Of a DNA stretch of 64,000 bases, positions 50,690-60,769 are shown in pieces. The DNA comes from Homalodisca vitripennis. Lineage: Eukaryota > Arthropoda > Insecta > Hemiptera > Cicadellidae. Each line of letters starts with the position of its first letter. Within the stretch, counting starts at the first letter, position 1. Under the pieces are notes generated by a model. The model had not been told where the DNA came from. It saw only the letters and a program-made list of their open reading frames with translations, and made no database searches. Made by a program: the position numbers and the translations under genes. The DNA lies in assembly GCF_021130785.1 (NCBI RefSeq), contig NC_060210.1:181090501-181154500 (forward strand), given 5' to 3'.

Positions 50690-51627
50690 TTAACCCTACA
50701 TCGGGCGTTAAACGAAGTTTTTCCTCCGTGTATTTTTTATTATTAAAAATAGTACTACTTTTCTGATGTTGGCAGTCGTTTCCCGCAGTGTACTTCACGA
50801 GCATCTTTCGGGGAAGCGAAACAATAGTCTCCCGCTTATCTTTGTCAAAATCTGTCAGTATGAGGTTTACTTCCGTGCGAGACTGGACGATTCCTCCGTG
50901 AGCGCCCGATGTTGTGTTTGTGGTGCTTGGACGAAATCTCCGTGAGCGACTTATAGTGTTTAGTTTTTATGGAGTAATAATCCGTATGCGCCTAAATGTA
51001 TGACCTGTGATGGTTTCTTTTTAAATTTTACAATATATTTTATTTGAATTCTGTGAAATGGAGAATGAAGACGAGAGACTTGTCAGTACAGTACCCGTGT
51101 GTGCTAGGGAACATTTCAGTACTGTTTATGGAGTGAACATTGTCGTTATAAGAACCAGAAGGAAAATGTTTTGAAACTTTGTGTAGTGTTTAAAAAAATG
51201 TTTAGTAAAAGAATACATTTTGATTTTAGAGTAATAATTGACATAACAATTGTATAATATCTCAAGAATTGAAGTAATTTTGTTTTTGTAAGAAGTTAAA
51301 AACTAAGTTAATTTCCATATATTATTACAGTAGGTTAAACATTTTTACAATTAATTGCATTATTCCTTAAAATAAATCATGTTGTTATTATACAATAACA
51401 TTTTTTAAGATTTTGAATTTCTTATTTGGAAAATTCATTACATAAGAGAGTAATTTTTATTTAATTTCTAAAAATGAATATATTACATTTTAATTAAATC
51501 AGTATGAATATTTAAACAAATAAAAACAGTTTAAAACGACTATGATATCCATTATTTGCTAACCTGGAGGAAACCTCCGTGAGCGCCTGATGGTGTTTCT
51601 AATTTTAAGCGCCTGATGGAGGGTTAA
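50690..51627. mobile_element. piggyBac-like non-autonomous element 3 (TTAA-flanked)
   Basis: TTAA at 50690-50693 and 51624-51627. Termini are TTAACCCTACATCGGGCG and TTAACCCTCCATCAGGCG (reverse complement). The motif (C)ATC(G/A)GGCGCT is repeated just inside the right end (about 51601 and 51578) together with CACGGAGG. CTCCGTGAGCG occurs at 50896, 50938 and 51577. No coding sequence is recognisable. Located in a BCKDHA intron. Confidence 0.8.
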
Positions 51628-51717
51628 ATTCTACTGTACTTTAAACAACTAGAATTTCTTGTGAGAATGAATTAAAATGTATTTTCTATTTTTCCTGTCT
51701 TCAGAGGAGATATTTTG

Positions 51718-51790
51718 AACCCTTTTAGTGCCAGCGTTAAATTTATTGCACAGAGTTTTGATAAACTGCCAAAATGCCAAACGTCAGATG
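51718..51790. mobile_element. Decayed piggyBac-like terminus
   Basis: GAACCCTTTTAGTGCCAGCG followed by AAATGCCAAACGTC resembles the end of element 2, but with TGAA instead of TTAA and no intact partner end nearby. A LINE fragment sits 290 bp further right and may have disrupted it. Confidence 0.55.
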
Positions 51791-52077
51791 TCTCCATAAA
51801 TTAATGTAGCTGGCTTATAAGATTTCCAACTGCCACTAGGTTCCGTATAGTGATGGGTGAAGATACTAGGTACGTGAATAAAATAAAAACCTTGCAATTG
51901 GCATTTCACTTTGCCATCCGAGAGAGAGGTTTATTTGCTATTTTTATAGCTTCGCAGCAGCAAGCAGATTTTTGTGACTACTAATACTAAGCAATCAGAT
52001 AGGACATCACACATCTACTTCAACCAGTACACGCTTGAAGTAGACAACCAGTACACATTTTTGGCACAGGAAATAGG

Positions 52078-52995
52078 TTTTTTTTTTTTTTTTTTTTGCA
52101 CTTTTGCACCTCCCTTATTTAATTTGTGCCCTCAAAGACCGAGGCTTTTGCAAAAACCAATCAGATTTAAGGGCTCCTGTTCTCTAATGTCCTTGGGGCT
52201 GAGGAGATATGCTCCCAAGTATCTTTTCCGAGTCTCTGCGATGGCAGGACAATCCAACCAAATGTGCTCCACTGACTCCTCCTCTTCTCCACAGAGTCTA
52301 CATTCGCTGCTCTGACTAAGGCCTACTTTCAAAAGGTGCTTCCTCAGAGGGCTATGTCCTGTCAACATTCCTAATATCAGTCTTATATCCTCCTTATTCT
52401 GGTCTAGGAGAGCTGTCCACCCTTTGCGTAAGGAGAGATAAACATTTTGGATATTCTTAAACCTGAGGCTCTACTCCAATTCTTGTGTCTTGTCCTCTTT
52501 TCCCAATCTTTGACCAGAGCTTTAATGTTGGAGAAGGCTATCCCACAACCTGGCTCAGGCCCCACCAATGTGGATTCTGCTGCTCCCTTTTTGGCTAGGA
52601 TGTTCGCTTTTTCATTCCCATGAATACCTTCATGACCCAGTACCCAACCGAGTGTTTACTCTGTTATTTGTTGCCAGCTCTGCTAGAGCATTCCTGCATT
52701 CCCAGACCGCTTTCGAATCAATTGAACAGGTATCCAGTGCCTTCAGTGCAGCCTGACTATCAGAAAGTATTAGGTATGATAATCCTTTTGTCCTCAACTG
52801 TGGGAGTCTTCTGGAACATGAGTCTATTGCTTGACCTCCGCCTGAAAAACCGTGGCATGTCTTCCTAGGGGCACAGCCATGTCGACAACAGGAAATAGTA
52901 GGGTATATCGCCATTGCATCTATGTTCATATAATGTACAACCGTTCTATATCTGAGACCAGACTTGTTTGGTAAGTCACCCAAATCAAAAATCAA
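52078..52995 (-). mobile_element. I/R1-type LINE, 5'-truncated copy (second family)
   Basis: Begins on the plus strand with a poly-T run (52078-52097), the poly-A tail of a minus-strand insertion. Minus-strand coding gives LSYLILSDSQAALKALDTC (RNase H catalytic DSQAA), SIDSKAVWECRNALAEL, then HSPLRKHLLKVGLSQSSECR and LCGEEEESVEHIWLDCPAIA (CxxC...HxxxxC tail). It is related to, but clearly diverged from, the copies at 1618-5475 and 55282-56540. Frameshifts occur between the blocks. No target duplication was found. Confidence 0.8.
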
Positions 52996-53591
52996 AAAAA
53001 GTTTCTGAAAAATGCATTTATTTGAATTATTTATACAAGTGGATGATTATTTTTATCAAGAGATGCTTGAGTACAGTTGTACAACTTAAACTGTTTCATA
53101 AATACAACATGATATCAAGTTCCTGGACTGTTCTTACCATTTTTTTAGAAGTGACTGTACAAGCCAGTCCCAATTATGAAAATGCATATGAAAGGTCACC
53201 GTTTTGACACTGTTTCCTAATCACAGACAAAATATTGGGTTCATTGTATCAACTGAAATAGAGCTTATTTCAAAGGGGATAAAATCTAATAAAGTAATAG
53301 CACAGGTAAGAAAACAAAAATTAGCACACCTAGTCCGGGAACTTTCTAATATCACCTCATACTAGGAATTACCACCATTATAATTTATTAAATTCTTAAC
53401 ATGCAATAAAGGAAGTATTAGTAAACAACAGTAACACACCTACAGATACACAGTCACAGACATATACAACAAACACTTATTATTGTTGGCCATATATGTC
53501 AGCTATTAATAAATAACTTTTCCTCACTGATAACCATCAACGATTCTATAAATCTAGATCACAATGTACAGAAGATGTTATCAGTTCTCAC
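52996..53591. other. BCKDHA intron sequence
   Basis: AT-rich, nothing recognised. Confidence 0.6.
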
Positions 53592-53760
53592 CTGTTTCTT
53601 GGCTGAGGTAAGAAACTCCTGCTGAGCCTGAGAATTCCACCAGCCCTGAGCCTCAAGATAAAGCCTGAACCTGGCTATTGGGCTGTCCTGTTCCCACTGC
53701 TGCACTTCCTCCACTGGCCTGTAGGCACTGCTGTCGTCAGATGTGCTGTGGTGACCAACC
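53592..53760 (-). CDS. BCKDHA: BCKDHA exon carrying the regulatory phosphorylation loop
   Basis: 169 bp, acceptor ATGTTTAG, donor GTGAGA. After the split Arg codon it encodes VGHHSTSDDSSAYRPVEEVQ, QWEQDSPIARFRLYLEAQGW and WNSQAQQEFLTSAKKQ. GHHSTSDDSSAYR is the E1-alpha phosphorylation loop. The serine of GHHS corresponds to the main inhibitory site (human Ser292) targeted by branched-chain ketoacid dehydrogenase kinase, and the loop orders the thiamine diphosphate site. The human second site (AYRS) is proline here (AYRP), so only the primary site is conserved. The frame is intact, and both phases match neighbouring exons. Confidence 0.96.
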
Positions 53761-54059
53761 CTAAACATATAAATTACAATGTAACAATACATCAAACCAC
53801 ATGTCACGTAACATTTCACTGAAGTTGCATGCAAAATTCCAACTTCATTCATTTCATTCTCAAAATGTCCTACAGACAAAAATTTTTACAGCTCTCAGGC
53901 AGACAGACAGAATTATTACTGAAAAGATCGACGGAAAATAAAGCAGTCCGGAAATAAGCCGTTGTCATGAACATGATAGACTCATATAACACTATTTTGT
54001 TGAAAAACTTTTTAAAAATACATGACTACAAAAGTACCATGTATGGACGTTAGCTTACC
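53761..54059. other. BCKDHA intron sequence
   Basis: Nothing recognised beyond splice sites. Confidence 0.6.
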
Positions 54060-54532
54060 CAGGATCATTTCTGGCTGGTTTATACCAAGCCTACCACTAG
54101 GCACAGCAAAAACCGATGTCACTAATTTGAGCAACCTTATGGATGTCTAGGAGCAGCACATCACTAAATGCAAATGTCAAGATTCTGGTGTGCAAAGATA
54201 ATTCGATAGGTCTATCTACTGCGGGAGATGACTGTTGGAGTTGGTGGGGTTCGTTCCCTAAGTGTCAGGGGTTCTTGCTAGTCTAAACACAAGGGTGTGC
54301 CACTCCCTGCCTGGTTTATAACTGGAAAGGCTGGTTCACAGCTGGCCTCCTCTTCTTTCGAGGGGACATGACGAGATTGGTGCCCTGAATTCTTCCTCAT
54401 GGATCTTGGATAGAAGGATCCCTAACCCCGAACCTTACCCATCCAGAATATCCTGTCACTCCAGAAGCATCGCAAGGTCCTAATAGGACTAGGTGCAATA
54501 TATAAGCTTTTTGTCCTCAGAGAACAAAAATG
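54060..54532 (+). repeat. Unclassified dispersed repeat, copy 2
   Basis: Colinear with 41315-41790, on the same strand. Shared blocks include CAACCTTATGGATGTCTAGG, GAGATGACTGTTGGAGTTGG and GAGGGGACATGACGAGATTG (variant). It lies within a BCKDHA intron and has no coding potential. Confidence 0.75.
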
Positions 54533-54745
54533 GACGTCTGCTTAGTGACAAACCTCTAAAAACAATTTTTATTACAGGTAATTTACTCTGAAATATCTGA
54601 GTTTTTATCAAACTTAATCTGACAAAAAGAAAAGCTTTTATCAAAAAATGTCATCTACTCTATAACTACTAAATTTTATTAACTATTTTTAAATGTAGTA
54701 ATTTTATGCAAAACTTAAGTATATATGAATGTGTATACAATGCAC

Positions 54746-54949
54746 CTGTAGGTCATAGCTTCAATTATAACAGGTTTGTTTTCTTTGACAGCATACTGTC
54801 TTGCAGCTTTTGTACCGTTGTAAACTGCCAGTACGTCGTTACCATCAACCCGGATCGCTGCTATGCCGTAACCTTCAGCTCGACCTGCAATACCGTCTCC
54901 CCTGTACTGCTCACTGCTTGGTGTGGAGATTGCATATCCGTTGTTGCGA
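54746..54949 (-). CDS. BCKDHA: BCKDHA exon (thiamine diphosphate-binding core)
   Basis: 204 bp, acceptor TTTTTCCAG, donor GTGCA. With the upstream split Cys codon it reads [60 protein letters not shown] and [16 protein letters not shown] contains the asparagine end of the ThDP motif (GEG/GDG...NN). The subunit decarboxylates branched-chain 2-oxo acids derived from Leu, Ile and Val in the mitochondrial matrix and passes the acyl group to E2. No frame errors. TG|T joins it to the partial exon at 60379-60465, although 5.4 kb containing a piggyBac-like element and two LINE pieces lies between. Confidence 0.96.
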
Positions 54950-55281
54950 CTGGAAAAACATTAGTTACGAGAATTAAGTTTTTGTATTTTACATCTTTCA
55001 CTTTGACTTGTTTAAAAAGTGTCAACTCACAAGTTTTGGCATGAGGTAAAAATAACTAAGAACACACATAATACATTATAAAATATTGATGATTTCTCGA
55101 TTTCATACTCGTTACAAAATGTGTGTTCTATCTGAAATCTTATCTTTATAAAATTAACCCTTTGAGTGCCGGAGCATCGCTGTCAGCGATCCTGCATTAT
55201 ATGCAAGAAATGCCAGAATCGCTGTTAGCGATTTCTGCAGTAACGCTTATATTTTATATAGTATTTATCTAAATTGGTTCA

Positions 55282-56540
55282 TCTAAGGATGGCCTGCCTT
55301 GCTATCACTGGGACTTTTCCTAGTGCGCCAGGCGCGGCTCTGGCCTGTCTTAATCTCGCCCCCCTGGACATTGTCATTCGAGCTATGGCCAGGAGGAGTG
55401 CCTACTGTCTTCAGCAGATGGGACTCTAGTCGGGCTGCAGCGGTGGGCACTGCAGAATTAGCACTCTGATACAGGAGGATGTTTTGCACATGATCTCTGA
55501 TCAGATGCCACAAAAGTTTTCCTTTGACAAACCCTTTAGGATTATTTTACCCTCAAGGGATGATTGGTCAGAGGGGAACAAACCTCTTCCACCAGCGGAG
55601 CTTGAATGGTACACAGACGGCTCCAAAAAAAAAAAAAAGCGTCACAGGCGCTGGAATTCTGGGAGTGAGACCATGTAGGGAGCTGGTGGTTCCTATGGGT
55701 CCGTATCCGACAGTCTTTTCAAGCGGAGGTCGCAGCCATTATGGAATGTGCTCGTGAGAATCTTCGTCGTCTGCGATATAGGGGCAAGACGATTAACATT
55801 TTCACGGACAGTCAGGCAGCGCTGATGGCGCTGGATTCTTGTGCGATCAAATCCAAACTGGTTTGGGATTGCTATCAGATCGTTTCCTTCCTCCCTTGCC
55901 AGAATCAACAATGTAACCGTTTGTTGGGTTCCTGGTCATGAGGGGATTCTTGGGAACGAAAGAGCTGATGCCCTGGCCAACCAGGGCTCAGCAACAATTA
56001 TGACGGGCCCTCAACCGTTCTGAGGTGTTCCAAGGTGTGAATCCCATAGGGTTGTCTCGAAATGGATTCGTGCGGAGCATGGGAGAAGGTGGAGGTTGCA
56101 TCCGGGTTTGAGAGTGAGTAGAATGGTATTACAGTCACCTTCCTCCAAGGTGGCTTCGGACCTTCTCTCATTAAACAGATCAATGTCTTCTAAGGTCATT
56201 GGTCTCATTACGGGGCATGGTCACCTGAGGAAGCATCTACACAGAGTTGGCATCCTTCAGGAGGATCCGCTCTGTGGAAGGTGTAATGAGCAGGAGGAGA
56301 CTGCTGAGCACCTGCTCTTTGATTGCCCTGCAATAGCAAGAGAGCGGTATGCCATCTTTGGTAGCTTGGACAGGGGTGGTGAATTTTCCCAGGAGGACTT
56401 GATAGGTTGTTTTCGGCGGTTTGTTGTAGACTGCTGAAGTTGTAGACTGGTGGGCCTCATGGTGTTTACGGGGTGCGCAAAAAGCCCTTGAGGCTTAAGT
56501 GCATGGCAGTAGGCCGCCCCAAGGAAAAAAAAAAAAAAAA
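55282..56540 (+). mobile_element. I/R1-type LINE, 5'-truncated copy with target duplication
   Basis: Flanked by an 11-bp duplication AAATTGGTTCA (55271-55281 and 56541-56551) and ending in poly-A (56525-56543). It starts within the end of the reverse transcriptase region (MACLAITGTFPSAPGAALAC, then LAPLDIVI in mixed frames). Its 3' sequence TTAAGTGCATGGCAGTAGGC matches the LINE at 1618-5475, so both belong to one family. Intact target duplications show a comparatively recent insertion, after element 4 was already in place. Confidence 0.92.
55484..56437 (+). pseudogene. LINE RNase H and C-terminal domain
   Basis: Blocks: PPAELEWYTDGSKK (first catalytic Asp), MECARENLRRLRYRGK (Glu), INIFTDSQAALMALDSC (Asp), then shifted CWVPGHEGILGNERADALAN (final Asp region). 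They are followed by MHPGLRVSRMVLQSPSSKVA and DPLCGRCNEQEETAEHLLFD (CxxC...H...C tail). All RNase H catalytic segments are visible, but an A-run near 55626 and other indels break the frame. It is closely related at protein level to the RNase H at 1708-2836. Confidence 0.85.
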
Positions 56541-56582
56541 AAATTGGTTCAATGACTATACATACGCATTCCAAAGGCTTCA

Positions 56583-56700
56583 ACGTTCAAGGAAGATGTA
56601 TTAACTCTCTCTATATGTATGTATAAACTCTCACTATATGTATATCTTATACTATATTCTATTGTAAAACTTGACAAAATTACTGTACTTAATGTTACAT
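56583..56700 (+). mobile_element. LINE 3'-tail fragment (inverted relative to 59240-59360)
   Basis: GTTCAAGGAAGATGTATTAA through TTGACAAAATTACTGTACTT is the near-exact reverse complement of 59255-59355, the 3' tail of the LINE at 59240-60045. It is presumably a severely 5'-truncated insertion of the same family in the opposite orientation. Confidence 0.8.
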
Positions 56701-57070
56701 GTACAAGGGCTTCAAGGCTAACTTTTGATGTAGGTTTTGTTACATTCTGGTTAGATTCTGACTTTTACGGTGGTTGTAAAGTGAGCGTGTAAGTTGAGTT
56801 TAGAATCGACCGCTACGCGGACGAGCCGTCACATGTTTTGTTTGCGCTGCTGTTTAATTCACAAATGATATTGAAAGTTTTTAAGTGTAAATGGGTTTGT
56901 TGTAGTGTTAGTATCTTCAAATTATTTCGTTTGTGTATGTTGTTCTAGTCTGTGTGTAAGTAAAACAATGACTTGACCATGAGTTACAGCGATCGTAAGC
57001 ATCTAGTACTTTACTAAATACATTTGTATAGTTTTTATGTTTTTTGTGTTTGTTCAGTGATATTTATAAA

Positions 57071-57470
57071 CAATGAGTCGTAAAAACATTGCTGACAATG
57101 AAAACCTACACAGAAATGAAATACACAGAGCGTTAGATTAGGTTAGGTTAGAAAATTTCTAGTTTTGTAGTGGTTCATATTTTCATATTTATTTTCCAAA
57201 CTTTATTTATAAGATAAAAAAAATGTTATGTCTTTTTGTAAACAATTATATGTCCAACAATGAGTCGTAAAAACATTGCTGACAATGAAGACCAAGTATT
57301 GCAGGCATTAGATTTAAGCATTAGCAGTGTAGACAATACACAGAGTGTTAAATTAGGTTAGGTTAGAAAATTTCTAGTTTTGTAGTTGTCCATATTTTCA
57401 TATTTATTTTCCAAACTTTATTTATAAGATAAAAAAAATTATATGTCTTTTTGTAAAGAATTAAATGGAG
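57071..57470 (+). pseudogene. Tandem duplication carrying a piggyBac-like transposase start
   Basis: Two copies with a 187-bp period begin at 57071 and 57258. Each has an ATG (57073, 57260) opening MSRKNIADNE. The second continues DQVLQALDLSISSVDNTQS before stopping. Shared following sequence includes AGGTTAGAAAATTTCTAGTT and CTTTATTTATAAGATAAAAA. The position and acidic/short character fit the first exon of a piggyBac-family transposase whose remainder is lost. The homology itself is uncertain. Confidence 0.5.
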
Positions 57471-57796
57471 TATAAGATAGAACAACTAAAAGTGAAAAAA
57501 TAAAATATTTCAATAACACTAATTTGTGTCAAAATAAAAAATAAAATGTTTTTGCTCATAAAGTTTTTGTTAGTGAATTTTTTTTATTTGTATAAAAACG
57601 TTAAATAAGTGATCAATGTATTATATATATATATATATATATATTTATTTATCTAAAAAAACAAAAACCCAAGACATCATACCAATAAATAAATTTGTTA
57701 TGAATTTGTAACCAGACCCTTGCAGAATCAGGCATTTTCACTTGGCATTTTATGCATATATCATATAGCAAAACGCTGCGGCACTCAAAGCGTTAA

Positions 57797-59239
57797 TATT
57801 ACCATGGTATTTTTTCTGGTATATATTCTGTACTTTTTACTTTCCTCCCATACACAGTATACACAAAAAGTATAGTGATGGTCCAAAAAAGCAAATGTTT
57901 GTTTTCAGTGAAAATATTTCTTTTGAAAACATTTTCAGAAGCATTGATTGACAAATTTTGTCAAAATTTCTTATGCATGTACAGTATAATCTAAGACGGT
58001 CACTTGGTTAAGTTTTTTATATTATAAATCATTTTAATTTTTAGCTTACCCCCAAAAACCTAGTTTTGAATAAAAAAATACTACCTCTAAAACAATGTAA
58101 CAATTAATTAATTGTGATTATATTTTCACTATCTGTATCCCATTCAATGGTTGACCATTTCCATTCTAACTTCAGGACACACAATAAAGACACATGATTT
58201 CTGATGTCAAGCCAGCTGGCTCTGCTCTCACGATGCAATGAGTTTGTATTTAGACTGAATGAAATTCCTTTATCGCCCAATAGTGTTGGTCTTTGACATG
58301 TGCACCTCTAGATTGTTACAAAACCTTTTGAACCTGATTTCATTGCAAAATAAATCTTGTAAATTAAGATGATGGTTGCCTTTTGTTGCTGTGTAAAGTC
58401 TGTGTTGACGTTAAGCTTAATATGAAGTTGTTTTAACTCTTCCGGAACTCATTAAAAAGTACTAATTTCTTAATCGGGTTGTATTTAAACTTTCAGTTAA
58501 AGCACAATGTTGTATTTTTCAAACACGTTTTACTATGAATAAAAATAAAGTAATGCATAATTGTTTTATGTTTGTTTTAAATATAGAGTAAAACAATGGT
58601 TTTGGCTACACCATTACATTTTTACTTCAAAATTTAATATGTAAAACAAATATTTTGTTGTTTTTAAAACAAAACCTCAAGTTTTATGTTGTATATTTTA
58701 AAGCTGTTAGTTTTATCAAATCATAATTGTTTTATTTAATATGTGTATCTTAACTTATGTCTTTTGTTTTGTAATATTATTTTTACTTCAATAAACTGTA
58801 AAAAAATAACATTTATACAGATCGCTATTGTTAGGGATATCGAGGCCTAGATCAGGTGGAAGAGGCAAATTGGTCCCTTCATCACTGGATGTTAAATCGG
58901 CATCTAGTGTATCACTAGTCATTAATTTGTAGTCCACTTGTACTTGCAGCCATCAGAAAAGTAAACAGTACTAAATTCACTTATTGTTTCAAAACTATAA
59001 CCTAGCAACTCAATCCAAAGTAATAAAAGTTTACGCATTTTCACACGAAAATGAGGCCTAAACAGCTGATTACATTATTTAATCGCACTTTACCCACATA
59101 TTTAAAATCAAACCCACATATTTTCAAATAGTTTAAAACTATTTCCCAGGAGGTAGCAGCACAATGCAGAGTCAGTAGAACCCGCTGAAACTAATACCTC
59201 AGCAAAATATGAAATAATACGCCAGCTGTGCTGTGCCTG
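57797..59239. other. AT-rich non-coding stretch, BCKDHA intron
   Basis: No exon or element recognised on either strand. Confidence 0.55.
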
Positions 59240-60045
59240 TCAAAAATCTTTATTACATGAACATTAAGTACAGTAATTTTGTCAAGTTTTACAATAGAAT
59301 ATAGTATAAGATATACATATAGTGAGAGTTTATACATATAAAGAGAGTTAATACATCTTCCTTGAACTCTTCTATGTTGTAAATTATCTTCTTAAGAAGG
59401 ACATTTTTTGCGGTTCCTTTAGTGCCTTTCCAGTTAGACTTTGTAAGTTCTCCAGTAGTAGATTTCTAAATTTTCTTCCTGCATAGGATGGCTTTTTCTC
59501 AAAAAGAGCTGTTCAATGCTGGGGCAGTATATATCTAGAGGTATGGCGTGTTTTGTAGTTGTGGACATCTTCAAGGGTTTGCAGATTGAGTCGGGAAACA
59601 TGTAAGATAGATTCGTAAATATAAAGAGCTGGTACAGTGAGTATCCCCAGAGTTTTGAATGCTTCCCTGCAGGTTTGTTGAGGCTCAAGATTGGCAAGGG
59701 ATCTAACTGCTCTTTTTTGCAGTATTAGAATCTTATTCAGGTTTCCAGTAGAATTACCCCAGATGATTAAGCCATATCTTATATGACACTCAACAATTGC
59801 TTGAGTACAGACTGTTTTTATACGTTCAATAATGTATATTCCAGTACTTATCTTATTGGAGATTGTGTTTACATGTTCAGTCCACCAAAGCCCACTGTCA
59901 AGTGTTAAGCCCAGAAATTTGACTTGGTTGAGGACAGTTATATCTGGGACAGTGTATTCGTCCATTAGTAGAACTACAGCAAAACGGGCAGTGCCTCTGT
60001 TTTTTCCGCAAGGGGTTAATAGCGTGCAATACACCCCATTTACCT
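59240..60045 (-). mobile_element. CR1/Jockey-type LINE, 5'-truncated 3' end
   Basis: The minus-strand frame 60034-59513 is continuous for 173 codons. It reads VKFLGLTLDSGLWWTEHVNT (family VKFLGxxLDxxLxWxxHI), ECHIRYGLIIWGNS, ILILQKRAVRSLANLEPQQT, CREAFKTLGILTVPALYIYE and YKTRHTSRY. This is the thumb and post-reverse transcriptase region. A shifted continuation (59697-59434) covers the C-terminus. The 3' tail (to about 59240) is shared, inverted, with 56583-56700. It lies in the BCKDHA intron between the exons at 54.9 and 60.4 kb. Confidence 0.85.
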
Positions 60046-60378
60046 GTTCCTTATTATTGCTAATTTTTAGTTTAGTTACTATTAATTTTTATTTCTGTTG
60101 ATTTATATAAAATTGATAAAGAATTTAACAATCTGTTACTAAAAGAAATCATATTACAAAAGAAAAAACTAAGTTCATAACCAAAAACTATATCAGCACT
60201 TTTGCAATTTGTTAAAAAAAATGCTGATATCCTTATTAATTTTATAACAGTGTGTAATATTGTTTTAAGTTTGAAAACAGAATGGCTTTTCTCAACAATT
60301 TGGCCCTACATATGAATGCTAATAAATAACAAAGTGAAGTAAATCTAGTAATTCCAAAATGGTAATCCTAAATATTAC

Positions 60379-60465
60379 CAGAAAAATATGACTGGGCACT
60401 CTAACAGTAGCAGCAAAATTGAAAGCAGCATGGGCATCTCCCTCACATGTCAGCACCTTTGCCGA
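60379..60465 (-). CDS. BCKDHA: BCKDHA partial exon, truncated at the C15A tract
   Basis: The minus strand reads GKGA, then CEGDAHAAFNFAAT, then LECPVIFF and the two bases TG before GTAATATT (donor). It matches [28 protein letters not shown], the ThDP/Mg-binding GDG-type motif, with GKG in place of GEG. The split codon TG|T joins exactly with the exon at 54949. Two single-base insertions (near 60447 and 60410) break the frame. The 5' half of the exon (AVGAAYA... in the family) is absent: upstream is only the poly-G-like tract. The frame errors beside that tract suggest poor consensus rather than true decay. Confidence 0.82.
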
Positions 60466-60565
60466 CCCCCCCCCCCCCCACCCCCCCCCCCCCCCACCCC
60501 CCCCCCCCCCCACCCCCCCCCCCCCCCACCCCCCCCCCCCCCCACCCCCCCCCCCCCCCACCCCC
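60466..60565. repeat. (C15A)n tract, exact period 16
   Basis: Pure C interrupted only by A at 60480, 60496, 60512, 60528, 60544 and 60560, an exact 16-bp period. On the minus strand it is G15T repeats, able to form G-quadruplexes. The Pro/His- and Gly-rich open frames through it are artefacts of composition. Confidence 0.98.
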
Positions 60566-60769
60566 AGTTCATCAGTCTAATGCCAACTAAGGCTGTGATG
60601 TTTATCAATTTATTTATTTGTGTAATTAATACCAACTTTATGTTATGAATGATTTCTTGGCATCAAACAATAAGCACTTATATTTCCAGTTCTGGTACTG
60701 TAATTTTAAATCTTAACAGTATTAAACTATTTTAATATTAGTTATAAATTGGCTTTATCACATGTTTAG
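60566..60769. other. Sequence between the C15A tract and the plus-strand BCKDHA exons
   Basis: AT-rich, ending with a poor pyrimidine tract and TTTAG acceptor before 60770. No N-terminal BCKDHA exon is recognisable here. Confidence 0.6.

Larger units (their letters stand above)
55154..57796. mobile_element. piggyBac-like element 4 (TTAA-flanked), with a nested LINE
   Basis: TTAA at 55154-55157 and 57793-57796. Termini are TTAACCCTTTGAGTGCCGG and TTAACGCTTTGAGTGCCGC (reverse complement). Palindromes ATCGCTGTCAGCGAT (about 55177) and AATCGCTGTTAGCGATT (about 55217) are separated by a spacer ending GAAATGCCAG, the same layout as element 2. A LINE (55282-56540) inserted near the left end. A second LINE tail (56583-56700) and a duplicated transposase-start relic (57071-57450) lie inside. 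Located in a BCKDHA intron. Confidence 0.85.

Noticed and set aside
55693..56208. Minus-strand frames opposite the LINE at 55282-56540
   Set aside because: Shadows of the plus-strand RNase H coding region.
57135..57365. Telomere-like TTAGGTTAGG motifs
   Set aside because: Only two units at each spot, inside a transposon duplication; far too short to mean telomeric DNA.
60319..60648. Gly-rich and Pro-rich proteins around 60.5 kb
   Set aside because: They are the C15A tract translated in different frames. Only the short DAHAAFNFAAT part is real (BCKDHA).
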